Source of the DNA: Enhydrobacter aerosaccus
GTDB lineage: Bacteria > Pseudomonadota > Alphaproteobacteria > Reyranellales > Reyranellaceae
Reading direction: 5' to 3'
DNA length: 64,000 nucleotides
Assembly (NCBI RefSeq): GCF_900167455.1
Contig: NZ_FUWJ01000006.1
Coordinates: 62,001-126,000, forward strand
In this document: one piece after another, positions 9,068 through 17,727 of the stretch
Position numbering within the stretch: position 1 is the stretch's first letter
Layout: each line of letters opens with the position of its first letter
Position numbers and translations under genes: made by a program
The notes under the pieces: generated by a model
The model's input: the letters and a program-made list of their open reading frames with translations, nothing else
Told to the model about the DNA's origin: nothing
Databases searched by the model: none

Positions 9068-9692
9068 TCTTCGCTTTGAAGACGCCTTGCGTGCCGACAT
9101 TGCCGACAATCTGCGGCGCTTCCAGGTGCGCCGACAAGCCGATCCGGGCAGCCTTCGCCACGCCGCCGTCGCCGTTGTCATCGTCGAGGCCGACACCGCC
9201 GGCGAGGCAGCCTTCCTGCTGACCCGGCGCACGCCGAAGCTCCGCGCACACGGTGGCCAGTGGGCTCTGCCCGGAGGGCGAGTCGATCCCGGTGAAACAG
9301 TCGAGCAGGCGGCGTTGCGCGAATTGCACGAGGAACTGGGAGTCCTGGCCGGCACCGACGACGTGCTGGGCCGGCTCGACGATTATCCGACGAGGTCGGG
9401 CTATCTCATCGCGCCGGTGGTCGTGTGGCTGCGCGGCATCGTCGATCTCGAGCCCAATCCGGCCGAGGTGGCTGCTGCCTACCGGATCCGATGCACCGAA
9501 CTCTTCCGTCCGGACTCGCCCGAGATTGTCGCCATCGAGGAGTCCGACCGGCCGATCATCCGGGTTCCCCTTCCGGTGGCAACCGTGAACGCGCCGACGG
9601 CAGCGATCCTGTACCAGTTCAAGGAAGTCGCGCTCGCCGGCCGCGATACGCGCGTGGACCACTACGAGCAACCGGTCTTCGCCTGGCGCTGA
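9060..9692 (+). CDS. NUDIX hydrolase (CoA pyrophosphatase-like)
   Basis: A complete Nudix box is visible: GRVDPGE, seven residues, then RELHEELGV, matching Gx5Ex7REUxEExGU, about 75 residues in. The N-terminal 'LRRFQVRRQADPGSLRHAAVAVVIVE' and 'FLLTRRTPKLRAHGGQWALPGG' resemble the CoA-diphosphatase (NudL/YeaB) group, which would hydrolyse CoA or acyl-CoA, but I cannot confirm the extra NudL motif. The start is inferred as the GTG at 9060, giving 210 residues and an 8-bp overlap with the methyltransferase gene. It converges with the MaoC gene 3 bp downstream. Confidence 0.87.
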   Translation: MPDLRFEDALRADIADNLRRFQVRRQADPGSLRHAAVAVVIVEADTAGEAAFLLTRRTPKLRAHGGQWALPGGRVDPGETVEQAALRELHEELGVLAGTDDVLGRLDDYPTRSGYLIAPVVVWLRGIVDLEPNPAEVAAAYRIRCTELFRPDSPEIVAIEESDRPIIRVPLPVATVNAPTAAILYQFKEVALAGRDTRVDHYEQPVFAWR

Positions 9693-9695
9693 GCG

Positions 9696-10166
9696 TCAGG
9701 AGCGCGCGCTCGCCACGGCCACGGGGCGCTTCTTCAGGAAGATCGTGGTTTCCTGCTCCATCACATGCTCGCCGCGCTGGTTGATGGTGACCTGCCGGAT
9801 GCGCGCTATCCCCCGGTCGGGCTTGGATGCCGACGGCCGCAATTCGACGATGTCGGTTACGACGCGCAACGTGTCACCGGGGCGAACAGGACGCGGGAAC
9901 TGGGTTTCCCCCAGGCCCGGCGAGCCCAGGCTGCAGGCGCGGAACACGCCGAGATCCAGCCACAGGCGCAAGGTCGCGCACATCGTATGGAGGCCGGAGG
10001 CGATCAGGCCCTCGAAGGCCCATTTGTTCGAGAACTCGACGTCGATGTGGAACGGCTGAGGATCCCACTGGCGGGCAAAGTCGATGATTGCGGCCTCGGT
10101 GATGGTCATGCCGCCGCTGACAAAGCGTTCGCCCGTGCGGAAGTCCTCGAAATAGCGATCGGTCAC
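9696..10166 (-). CDS. MaoC family dehydratase
   Basis: 156-residue single hotdog-domain protein. YFEDFRTGERF near the start is typical of MaoC-like hydratases, and 'FARQWDPQPFHID' holds the hydratase-2 motif with catalytic Asp and His. GLIASGLHT and RPVRPGDTLRV complete the family pattern. It likely hydrates an enoyl-CoA or dehydrates a 3-hydroxyacyl-CoA. It stands alone on this strand, with no beta-oxidation partner adjacent. Confidence 0.9.
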   Translation of the reverse strand: MTDRYFEDFRTGERFVSGGMTITEAAIIDFARQWDPQPFHIDVEFSNKWAFEGLIASGLHTMCATLRLWLDLGVFRACSLGSPGLGETQFPRPVRPGDTLRVVTDIVELRPSASKPDRGIARIRQVTINQRGEHVMEQETTIFLKKRPVAVASARS

Positions 10167-10314
10167 GGAACCAGCTCCCTCCAGTGGAGATCGACAATCA
10201 GATGGGAAGAGTAGGCTGGAAGCCCGACGAAACCCATCGATCGGTGAAGCCTTCCCTGTCTCTTATGTCGTCGCCGATTGTGTCGAGCGTGAGACGCCAA
10301 CGCGCTGCGGGTCT

Positions 10315-11151
10315 TCAGGCAAGCCGCATCAGCGGCACCGCAGCGGCCGATAGCAGGACCGCCAGCAATCGCAGGCGCGTAAAGGGCTCATGGAGCCATA
10401 TCACCGCAATCAAGAGGGCGAAGGCTGAGCTGGTGTCCCGCAATGCCGATGCCGGGGCCACCGGCGCATGGCTCCAGACCCACAGGATCAGCTGGTAGGA
10501 TAGGATCGCGGCGATGGAAATGGGCAGGACGCCGATCGCGTGATCGGCCAGGATGCGCCACGGTCGGGCGATGCGGCTCTGCGCCAGAGACATGGCCACG
10601 GCGTTGGTAATGGAGACGACGAAGCCGTACGCCCAAGGCGAGCCGGCATGGCGGACGCCCTGCGCATCGCACAGGACATAGGCGGCAGTCGAGAGGCCGG
10701 CGAGGAGGATCCAGAGCAAGGCCCGTCTCGGTACGGCTGTGGTGCTGGCATTGGCCTGCGCCAGCAGGAACAGCGACAGCGCGATCAGGCCAATACCAAG
10801 AAAGCCGTAGAGACTAAGCGTCTCACCGGACAGGAGAGTGGCGAGGGCAACCACCAGGAGGACCGACAAGGCGCGGACGACCGGATAAACCAATCCGAAG
10901 CCAACGAGCGCATAGGCACGCAGCAGCGCGGTGACCGTTACCAGATTGATGCAGGTCGAGGCGGCCAGCCATGGCCAGGAGGAGGGCGAAGGCAAGCCGG
11001 TCCAGAACAGGCCTGGCAGGACGAGCAGCGCGCAGACCATCATTTGCGCGGTCATGGCTTCGGTCGGCTTGGGATGGGCCTTTATGGCCGCGTTCCAACC
11101 CGCATGGAGCGCGGCGCTGACCAGGGCGCCGACCACATCCCACAGCTGCAT
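10315..11151 (-). CDS. DMT family transporter (EamA-type)
   Basis: 278-residue, highly hydrophobic protein with about ten predicted membrane helices in two repeated halves, as in EamA-type drug/metabolite exporters. Starts MQLWDVVGALVSAALHAGWN; the GWNA motif of helix 1 is common in this family. It is the last gene of an XRE-GNAT-DMT operon, starting 4 bp after the GNAT stop codon, so export of an amine, amino acid or acetylated product under XRE control is plausible. The substrate is unknown. Confidence 0.87.
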   Translation of the reverse strand: MQLWDVVGALVSAALHAGWNAAIKAHPKPTEAMTAQMMVCALLVLPGLFWTGLPSPSSWPWLAASTCINLVTVTALLRAYALVGFGLVYPVVRALSVLLVVALATLLSGETLSLYGFLGIGLIALSLFLLAQANASTTAVPRRALLWILLAGLSTAAYVLCDAQGVRHAGSPWAYGFVVSITNAVAMSLAQSRIARPWRILADHAIGVLPISIAAILSYQLILWVWSHAPVAPASALRDTSSAFALLIAVIWLHEPFTRLRLLAVLLSAAAVPLMRLA

Positions 11152-11155
11152 GGGC

Positions 11156-11677
11156 CTAGCCCAGCCGCCGATAATAGAAGGTGGTGCTGCACAGCCCGCC
11201 GTCGGGCCAGAGCGCGTAGTCCGGCACCGAGCCGGCGCGCTCCCAACCCAGTCGGGCATACAAACGCTCGGCATCGCTGCCGGTCGCGGTGTCGAGGACG
11301 AGCAGGGTCTTGCCCGCGGCGCGCGCCTCCTGCTCCGCCACGCGCATCAGGGCGGCGCCGACGCCCCGTTTGCGAGCTCGGCGGTGAACCAGCATCTTGG
11401 CCACGTCGGCACGATGGGGCTGATTCTCCGTTTGAGCCGGAACCAGTTGGACCGTGCCGGCAATGCCCTCGGCATCCTCCGCCACCAGCAGGATCCGACG
11501 GCCAGCGTCAATGTCTTGGGCGAGCCCCCGCCAGAACGACGCCGCTCTGTCCAGCGAGAGCGGCAGCATGAAGCTCACCGACGCGCCGCCTTCGACGCAA
11601 TCGACCAGGACATGGGCCAGTTGCTCGATATCCGGCTCGCGCAGGGCCGGAACACGTCTTACCCGGACGTCGGTCAC
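11156..11677 (-). CDS. GNAT family N-acetyltransferase
   Basis: 173-residue GNAT protein. The acetyl-CoA binding motif A is visible as VHRRARKRGVGAALM (R/Q-x-x-G-x-G/A), preceded by the 'VAKMLV' strand and followed by LVLDTATGSDAERLYARLGW, the typical motif B. Its ATG overlaps the XRE regulator stop by 4 bp, so it is translationally coupled. With a regulator in front and an exporter behind, it may detoxify or modify a small amine or amino acid. Confidence 0.88.
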   Translation of the reverse strand: MTDVRVRRVPALREPDIEQLAHVLVDCVEGGASVSFMLPLSLDRAASFWRGLAQDIDAGRRILLVAEDAEGIAGTVQLVPAQTENQPHRADVAKMLVHRRARKRGVGAALMRVAEQEARAAGKTLLVLDTATGSDAERLYARLGWERAGSVPDYALWPDGGLCSTTFYYRRLG

Positions 11678-12246
11678 GGCGTCCCCATCACGATCGCGAT
11701 CGCATAGCGTGCCGGCTTGCGGGTGCGGTTGCGATAGGCGGTCGGCTGGTCGAGGACGAAGGCCAGGCAGTCGCCCGTCTCAAGTCGGTAATGCTGCGTG
11801 CCGATGGTGACCTCGATGGTGCCGTCGAGAACCCAGACCTGTTGGTGCGCCGGCTTCTGGCGCGGCCCGCTGTCGTAAGCCACCGAGGCGCCGGCGGGGA
11901 ACTCGACTTCGACGATCTGGATCGGCGTCAGGGTGCCCGGCGGCGAGACGTTGCGTCGAACGTAGCCGGAGGCGGGATCACGCCAGACCGGCTGGTCGGA
12001 GCGTCGGGAAACGGGCGTCGCGGCGGTTGCCGGCGGCTCGAACAGGTTCGCCAGCGTGACGCTGAGACCCGTCGCAAGCCTTTCGAGCAAGACCGCTGTC
12101 GGGCTGGTCTCGCCCCGTTCGATCAGGGAGATCATGGAGCGGCTCACGCCGCTGCGCTCGGCCAAGGCCTCCAGCGAAAGCTCGCGCTCGGCACGAAGCT
12201 GTCGTACCCGCGCCGCGATTCGCTTGTTGACGTCTGACTCCTCCAT
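11674..12246 (-). CDS. XRE family transcriptional regulator with C-terminal cupin domain
   Basis: 190 residues: an N-terminal helix-turn-helix (LEALAERSGVSRSMISLIE, about residues 24-42) and a C-terminal cupin barrel (PAHQQVWVLDGTIEV ... ETGDCLAFVLDQP) that usually binds a small ligand. This architecture is common in regulators of amino-acid or polyamine metabolism (PuuR/SutR-like). It is the first gene of a three-gene operon with GNAT and DMT genes. A 25-bp inverted repeat directly upstream is its likely operator. Confidence 0.9.
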   Translation of the reverse strand: MEESDVNKRIAARVRQLRAERELSLEALAERSGVSRSMISLIERGETSPTAVLLERLATGLSVTLANLFEPPATAATPVSRRSDQPVWRDPASGYVRRNVSPPGTLTPIQIVEVEFPAGASVAYDSGPRQKPAHQQVWVLDGTIEVTIGTQHYRLETGDCLAFVLDQPTAYRNRTRKPARYAIAIVMGTP

Positions 12247-12262
12247 CTTCCCTATCGTGCAT

Positions 12263-12287
12263 CATAATGGATAACATGTCCATTATG
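12263..12287. promoter_or_regulatory. Inverted-repeat operator in front of the XRE-cupin operon
   Basis: Perfect 9-bp arms CATAATGGA and TCCATTATG separated by 7 bp (TAACATG), 17 bp upstream of the regulator's ATG. The arms are AT-rich against a GC-rich background. The position suggests autoregulation by the XRE protein. Confidence 0.65.
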
Positions 12288-12372
12288 TTGGACGTCGAGC
12301 ATCGGAGGGTGTTTTCGACGGCAGCGCATCTCGGCGTTGGCTAAAGAGACGAAGGGCTGGCTTGCGGCAGGC

Positions 12373-12594
12373 TCAGATATCGAGGATGGCGACGAGCTGA
12401 CCCTCGTCGATGGCATCGCCTTCGTTGACCTTGATTTCCTTGATGGTCCCGGCGGTCGGCGAGAGGACCGGGATCTCCATCTTCATGGATTCCAGAATCA
12501 TGATCTCGCCATCAGCGTCGACTTTGTCGCCGGCCTTGAGTTGGATCTTCCAGACATTGCCCGCGATCTCGGACTTCACGTTGACGACGGCCAT
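12373..12594 (-). CDS. Stand-alone biotin carboxyl carrier protein (BCCP-like)
   Basis: 73-residue biotinyl/lipoyl domain with the canonical ESMKMEIP biotinylation motif around Lys38. It is followed by the second half-barrel ending 'EGDAIDEGQLVAILDI'. Such minimal domains act as swinging arms for acyl-CoA carboxylases or decarboxylases; the large carboxylase genes in this window (37.5-44.4 kb) carry their own biotin domain. Its start overlaps the end of the upstream gene for an unrecognised duplicated protein by 19 bp, so the two are co-translated. The carboxylase partner is unknown. Confidence 0.88.
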   Translation of the reverse strand: MAVVNVKSEIAGNVWKIQLKAGDKVDADGEIMILESMKMEIPVLSPTAGTIKEIKVNEGDAIDEGQLVAILDI

Positions 12595-13403
12595 TCCCGG
12601 TGTTCCTCGCGCTCTTTCCGGCCAGCCTTTTCGGCCACGGCACGGGCCAAGGCAAGGGCAGAGCGGCCGGCTCGCGCGCCGAGCCGGTATGCCGTGTGGT
12701 TGAACGCGGAGATCGTTCCGTCCTGCAATGTGGACCGCCCGTCGCCGATGCGCGCGGACCGCGCCGCCACCGCGACGCCCGCGACCCCGGCCTCTTCCAG
12801 AACCGACAGGCCGAGGATGCCACCGTCATCGATGCCGGGACCTGCATCGTTGAAGAAGATCAGACGTGGCCTGGCCGGCGCCGTCGCATGGCCCGAGTTC
12901 AGTGCAGCGTGACTGCCCGTGGCGACTACGCGGTCCTTGTCCTCGGGGAGGAGTAATGAGGCCGAGTCGACGCACACGATATCGCCGACCAGGTGGCGAT
13001 CCTCGCCCTTGGGCGCCGGCGGACGATGGGGCCAATGTGCGGCTTTCAGCAACTCGACCGCGTCGCGGCAGGTCATGCCGATCGTCACGCCGCACAGCGC
13101 TGCCGGTGCATTGACGCGGCTGACGAGGCCGCGCTCGTACTGGTCCCTGCCGTCGCCGATGCGGCAGCTCTCGGTCGCCAGCGCGACCATGGCCATACCC
13201 AGCGATTCGGCATAGCCGAGGCCGCTGACACCGGCTTCGTCGAGTCCGATGCCCGCATCATGATGGATGGCGGCGCGCACGCCGGCCTTGGCCGACAGAT
13301 GGGCGGCATAGACGGCGCCGTGCGAACCGCCGACCACGACCGCGCCATCGGCTTCGCGCGGCAGCTTGGTCACACTGTCGAGGACGAGGACGGCGACGTT
13401 CAT
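12576..13403 (-). CDS. Unrecognised protein with an internal tandem duplication
   Basis: 275 residues; I do not recognise the family. Residues about 22-118 and 159-255 are repeats of one another in ungapped register with an offset of 137: GSH at 26-28 and 163-165, HDAG/NDAG at 48-51 and 185-188, RIGDGR at 81-86 and 218-223, followed by S-x-x-N. No signal peptide or membrane segment is seen. It precedes and overlaps the 73-residue biotin carrier gene, suggesting a joint role. The ATG at 13403 is chosen because upstream codons are Arg/Pro/Ser-rich shadow sequence running into the divergent DTW gene. The conserved His and Asp could be catalytic, but no reaction can be assigned. Confidence 0.75.
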   Translation of the reverse strand: MNVAVLVLDSVTKLPREADGAVVVGGSHGAVYAAHLSAKAGVRAAIHHDAGIGLDEAGVSGLGYAESLGMAMVALATESCRIGDGRDQYERGLVSRVNAPAALCGVTIGMTCRDAVELLKAAHWPHRPPAPKGEDRHLVGDIVCVDSASLLLPEDKDRVVATGSHAALNSGHATAPARPRLIFFNDAGPGIDDGGILGLSVLEEAGVAGVAVAARSARIGDGRSTLQDGTISAFNHTAYRLGARAGRSALALARAVAEKAGRKEREEHREWPSST

Positions 13404-13444
13404 TGGGCGACAGCATAGCCCCGCCCGTTCTATATGTCGTCTCG

Positions 13445-14056
13445 ATGAGCGAACCGAGCGTCGACAACAAGGTGGCCGTCCTGATCCTGCAACATCCACA
13501 GGAGCAGGACCGCGTGCTGGGAACAGCGAAGCTGATCGTATCGACTCTCGCCCAGGCGCAGGTGGCGGTCGGCCTGTCGTGGCGCAATCTGGGCCATGCC
13601 TTGAAAGCACCGGCAGAGCCGAAAGAGTGGGGCGTGCTCTATCTCGGTTCGGCGCACACCGCGAAGGAGATGAAGGGGAAGGGGCCGCTGATTGCGCTCG
13701 ATCGCAAGGGCGAGCCGCTGGCCGACCAAGCGGCCGCACGGCAGGGGATCAAGGGACTTGTCGCGCTGGACGGGAATTGGGCTCAGGCCAAGGCCCTTTG
13801 GTGGCGCAATCCCTGGCTGACCAAGCTGCACCGCTTCGTCGTGGTGCCCGATGGCCCATCGCTCTATGGCGACCTGCGCAAGGAAGCCCGGCCGGATGCG
13901 GTATCGACCCTGGAAGCGGTGGCGCTCGCCCTGTCCGTGCTGGAGGGTGATGCCGCAGTGCGGGAGAAGATGCTGGCGCCGTTTCGCGCCTTGTTGGCCA
14001 AGGCGCGCGCCGCAGGTATCCGGGACTCGAAACGGGATCGTCGCGTCAGGCGTTAG
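13445..14056 (+). CDS. DTW domain-containing protein (TapT-like tRNA aminocarboxypropyltransferase)
   Basis: 203-residue protein with the core of the DTW/TapT-Tsr3 family: LILQHPQEQ near the N-terminus, 'GVLYLGSA', 'LVALDGNWAQAKALWW' where the D-x-x-W signature lies, and NPWL. Characterised members transfer the aminocarboxypropyl group of SAM to a uridine of tRNA (acp3U) or to rRNA. The family's usual N-terminal Cys motif is not evident here. Its ATG is 41 bp from the divergent duplicated-protein gene. It is followed closely by the ferredoxin oxidoreductase genes but is probably unrelated to them in function. Confidence 0.83.
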   Translation: MSEPSVDNKVAVLILQHPQEQDRVLGTAKLIVSTLAQAQVAVGLSWRNLGHALKAPAEPKEWGVLYLGSAHTAKEMKGKGPLIALDRKGEPLADQAAARQGIKGLVALDGNWAQAKALWWRNPWLTKLHRFVVVPDGPSLYGDLRKEARPDAVSTLEAVALALSVLEGDAAVREKMLAPFRALLAKARAAGIRDSKRDRRVRR

Positions 14057-14072
14057 TCCCTATAATCAGCGC

Positions 14073-16223
14073 ATGCTCGACCAACCCCAGGTTCCCGTCG
14101 CCCAACGCACCAACCCGGAACGGTCGTTCCGCGAGGAAGTGCGGGCGCTGCGGCTCAGCGATGGCGAGGTCTTTCGCGGCGAAGGCATCCTGGCCGTCAC
14201 CAAGGCGATCCTTCAATCCGGTGTCGCCTATGTCGGCGGTTACCAAGGTGCTCCAGTGTCCCACCTTGTCGATGTGCTGGTCGAATCGCAGGATCTGCTC
14301 GACGAGCTGGGGGTGCATCTAGAAACCTGCACCAATGAGGCATCGGCGGCGGCGCTGCTCGGTGCCTCGATCAATTATCCGATGCGCGGGTGCGTCACCT
14401 GGAAGTCCATCGTCGGCACCAATGTCGCGGCCGATGCGCTGTCCAACCTGGCATCGCCCGGCGTCGTCGGCGGAGCGCTCATTGTCGTGGGCGAGGATTA
14501 CGGCGAAGGGGCGTCGGTCATCCAGGAGCGCTCGCATGCCTATGCGCTGAAATGCTCGGTCTGGCTGATGGATCCGCGACCATCGCTGCCGACGATCGTA
14601 CGCTGTACGGAGAAGGCGTTCGAGCTTTCCGAGGCCTCCAACACGCCGGTGATGATGGAACTGCGCATCCGCGCCTGCCACGTCACGGGCGAGTTCGTCG
14701 CCAGGGACAACCAGCCGCCGGCCATCTCCCGCAACCATCGTCTCGATGCTCCTGCGCCGCATAATTACGACCGCATCTCCCATCCCCCCTCGACCTACGC
14801 CCATGAGAAGCTGAAGGTGGATGTGCGCCTCCCGGCCGCCCAGAAATTCATCGTCGAGCAGGGATTGAACGAGCTCTTTCCCGGTGAGCGCTCCGACCTC
14901 GGCGTCATCGTGCAGGGCGGCATCACCAACGTGCTGATGCGCGGGCTCGATCGGCTGGAGGTCGAGGGGAAGATCCCGACGCTGGTGCTGAACGTCACGC
15001 ATCCGCTGGTACCCGATCAGATTGCCGACTTCTGCAAGGGCAAGCGCGCCGTACTGATCGTCGAGGAGGGCGCGCCGGATTACATCGAACAGGCCGTCCA
15101 TGCGCTCCTGCGCAAGCGCGACATCGACACCAAGATCCACGGCAAGGACGTCCTGCCCATGGCGGGCGAGTACACCGCCGAGGTGATCACCGACGGCCTG
15201 TTGAAGTTCTTCGCGCAGTCGGCCAATGACATCGATCTGTCGCGGCCGCGCGAGCGCTTCGAAGCGGCGCGGGCGGGTCGCTCGGAAGCGCAGCGGATCC
15301 TCGGTGGACCGCTGCCGCTGCGGCCACCGGGTTTCTGCGTCGGGTGCCCCGAGCGGCCGGTATTCTCGGCGATCAAGCTGTTGGAACGCGAGGTCGGCAA
15401 GGTCCATATCTCCAGCGATATCGGCTGCCATTCCTTCGGCACGCTGGCCCCGTTCAATCTCGGCAACTCGATCCTGGGCTTCGGCATGTCGCTCGCCGCG
15501 GCCGGCGCGGTCGCGCCGGTAATGCAGAAGCGCACCATCTCGGTGATGGGCGATGGCGGGTTCTGGCACAACGGCCTGCTGAGCGGCGTCGCCTCGTCGA
15601 TGTTCAACCGCGGCGACCGGGTTCTGGTCATCATGCAGAATGGCTACACCTCGGCCACTGGCGCTCAGTTCATCCCGAACACGTCTGGCAATCGCCGCGA
15701 CGGCGAGACGACCTCCGACATCGCCACCACGCTGAAGGCGATGGGGGTGAAGTGGCTGCGCACCATCCGCACCTACAATGTCGGCACCATGCTGAAGACG
15801 CTGCGCGAGGCGATGAGCACGGACCAGGCCGGCCTGAAGGTGATCGTGGCGGATGGCGAGTGCCAGCTTGCGCGTCAGCGTCGGATCCGGCCGCAGATCG
15901 CCGCTCAGCTCAAGCGCGGCGAGCGCGTTGTGCGCACGCGCTATGGTGTCGATGACGATGTTTGCACCGGCGATCATTCCTGCATCCGGCTGTCGGGTTG
16001 CCCGTCGCTGGTGGTCAAGCCCAGCCCCGATCCCCTGCGCTCGGACCCTGTAGCGCATGTGAACAACGGTTGCCTCGGCTGCGGTCTGTGCGGCGAGGTG
16101 GCGGATGCAGCGGTCCTTTGCCCATCCTTTTTCAAGGCCGACATCGTGCAGAATCCGGGCTGGTGGGATCGCCTGAAATGGCGTCTGCGTTCGGCGGTGA
16201 TTGGAGCGATGGCGGGTGCCTAG
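14073..16223 (+). CDS. iorA: Indolepyruvate:ferredoxin oxidoreductase, alpha subunit
   Basis: 716-residue thiamine-diphosphate subunit. The N-terminal pyrimidine-binding domain begins VAYVGGYQGAPVSHL, the TPP motif GDGGFWHNG with its downstream Asn (MQNGYTSATGAQ) lies near residues 490-525, and the C-terminus has iron-sulfur ligands CTGDHSCIRLSGCP and CLGCGLCGEV with a final Cys. The enzyme oxidatively decarboxylates aryl pyruvates (indolepyruvate, phenylpyruvate) to arylacetyl-CoA using ferredoxin. The ATG at 14073 is chosen; the open frame extends upstream into the DTW gene. The beta-subunit gene overlaps its stop codon. Confidence 0.9.
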   Translation: MLDQPQVPVAQRTNPERSFREEVRALRLSDGEVFRGEGILAVTKAILQSGVAYVGGYQGAPVSHLVDVLVESQDLLDELGVHLETCTNEASAAALLGASINYPMRGCVTWKSIVGTNVAADALSNLASPGVVGGALIVVGEDYGEGASVIQERSHAYALKCSVWLMDPRPSLPTIVRCTEKAFELSEASNTPVMMELRIRACHVTGEFVARDNQPPAISRNHRLDAPAPHNYDRISHPPSTYAHEKLKVDVRLPAAQKFIVEQGLNELFPGERSDLGVIVQGGITNVLMRGLDRLEVEGKIPTLVLNVTHPLVPDQIADFCKGKRAVLIVEEGAPDYIEQAVHALLRKRDIDTKIHGKDVLPMAGEYTAEVITDGLLKFFAQSANDIDLSRPRERFEAARAGRSEAQRILGGPLPLRPPGFCVGCPERPVFSAIKLLEREVGKVHISSDIGCHSFGTLAPFNLGNSILGFGMSLAAAGAVAPVMQKRTISVMGDGGFWHNGLLSGVASSMFNRGDRVLVIMQNGYTSATGAQFIPNTSGNRRDGETTSDIATTLKAMGVKWLRTIRTYNVGTMLKTLREAMSTDQAGLKVIVADGECQLARQRRIRPQIAAQLKRGERVVRTRYGVDDDVCTGDHSCIRLSGCPSLVVKPSPDPLRSDPVAHVNNGCLGCGLCGEVADAAVLCPSFFKADIVQNPGWWDRLKWRLRSAVIGAMAGA

Positions 16224-17721
16224 GCCGATCACGATCCTGGTCGGCGCCTTGGGCGGCGATGGCGGCGGCGTGCTGTGCGACTGGATCGTTGCCGCCGCTC
16301 ACGCCCAGGGGCTGGGCGTGCAGGCGACGCAAATTCCCGGTGTCGCGCAGCGCACCGGAGCCACGACCTACTATCTCGAGGTGATGCCGACACCCGGTCC
16401 GGCGCCGACGGCGCTGGCGCTCAATCCGGCGATCGGCGAGGTCGATGTGGCGCTGGCGACGGAGCTTCTCGAAGCCGGCCGCATGATCTTCAATGGCTTC
16501 GTCAGCCCCGACCGCACCACGCTCGTCGCCTCCACGCACCGGGTGCTGGCGATCGGCGAGCGCGCGGCGATGGGCGACGGCAGCTTCGATGTCGGCCGGC
16601 TGCTGCGCGCTGTGAAGGAGCGCAGCAAGGAACAGATCCTGTTCGATATGGATCAGGCCGCCGAGGAGTCTGGCGGTGTCCTCAATGCCGTTCTGTTGGG
16701 CGCGCTGGCCGGGTCGGGGAAATTGCCCATACCGGGACCGGCCTTCGAGGCGGCCATTCGCGAAGGTGGCAAGTCCGTCGATGCCAATCTTGCCGGCTTC
16801 GCCTTCGGTCGCGGCCATGCGCGAGGGGAACTGGCTCAGGCCGTTCGGGAGCATCGTAAGCGCCGGGCGGCATCGAATGGCGTCGAGGATCTGATCGAGC
16901 GAGCCCGCCAGTCGTATCCCGTCAGCAGCCTGGACGTGGTGGAGGAGGGGATTCGGCGGTTGGCCGCCTACCAGGATCGGTCCTACGCGGCGCTCTATCT
17001 CGATCGGCTCGACGCCATCCACGGCCTTGGATCGGCGGATCTGCTGCGCGATGTCGGCCGCCATCTCGCGGTGCGCATGTCGTTCGAGGACGTCATCCGC
17101 GTCGCCCAGGCGAAGACGTCGCGGGAGCGGCTGGTGCGGGTACGGACCGAGGTGCGGGCCAAACCGACCGAACCGGTCGAGATCACGGAGCATTTCAAGC
17201 CGGGCATCGAGGAGATCTGCGCCATCCTGCCGCCAGGGGTGGCGCGGCGGATCTTGGCTTGGGCCGAGCGCAGCGGGCGGCTGGGCAAGTTCCACATCTC
17301 GATGCATGTGCGGACCACGACGATCCTGGGCTTTGCTCGCCTGCGCGTGGTTGCCGGCCTGCGCTGGTGGCGTCCGCACAGCTTTCGCTATGTCGAGGAG
17401 CAGGCGGAGATCGAGCGCTGGCTCGCTTCGATTCGAGCCGCCCATCCGCTGAATGTCGATCTTGCCCGGGAGACCGCCGAACTCGCGCGCCTCATCAAGG
17501 GCTATGGCGACACCTACAAGCGCGGACTGGGCAACTATCGGGAGATCGTCGCCCAGGTCGTGGCGCCGGCTCTTTCCGGGCGCCTGTCGCCGAAGGTTGC
17601 CGCCGATGCCGTCGCGAATGCCCGTGTCGCCGCCCTGGCCGATCCCGAAGGACAATCGCTCGCCAAGACTCTGGCTGCGATCTCCGCTTCGGGCGTTGTC
17701 GTGCGTCAGGCGGCCGAATAG
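16216..17721 (+). CDS. iorB: Indolepyruvate oxidoreductase subunit beta family protein, extended form
   Basis: About 501 residues, more than twice a minimal IorB. Residues 1-200 form the gamma-type catalytic domain: 'LVGALGGDGGGVLCDW' with the CoA/TPP-contacting loop and QIPGVAQRTGATTYY. The remaining 300 residues are the C-terminal extension found in proteobacterial enzymes (DUF6537-like), with a conserved Arg/Lys-rich end. The start is probably the GTG at 16216, which has GGAG nine bases upstream and overlaps the iorA stop; a TTG at 16201 is also possible. It forms the heterodimer with IorA and heads directly into two thioesterase genes. Confidence 0.87.
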   Translation: MPRPITILVGALGGDGGGVLCDWIVAAAHAQGLGVQATQIPGVAQRTGATTYYLEVMPTPGPAPTALALNPAIGEVDVALATELLEAGRMIFNGFVSPDRTTLVASTHRVLAIGERAAMGDGSFDVGRLLRAVKERSKEQILFDMDQAAEESGGVLNAVLLGALAGSGKLPIPGPAFEAAIREGGKSVDANLAGFAFGRGHARGELAQAVREHRKRRAASNGVEDLIERARQSYPVSSLDVVEEGIRRLAAYQDRSYAALYLDRLDAIHGLGSADLLRDVGRHLAVRMSFEDVIRVAQAKTSRERLVRVRTEVRAKPTEPVEITEHFKPGIEEICAILPPGVARRILAWAERSGRLGKFHISMHVRTTTILGFARLRVVAGLRWWRPHSFRYVEEQAEIERWLASIRAAHPLNVDLARETAELARLIKGYGDTYKRGLGNYREIVAQVVAPALSGRLSPKVAADAVANARVAALADPEGQSLAKTLAAISASGVVVRQAAE

Positions 17722-17727
17722 CGCTGC

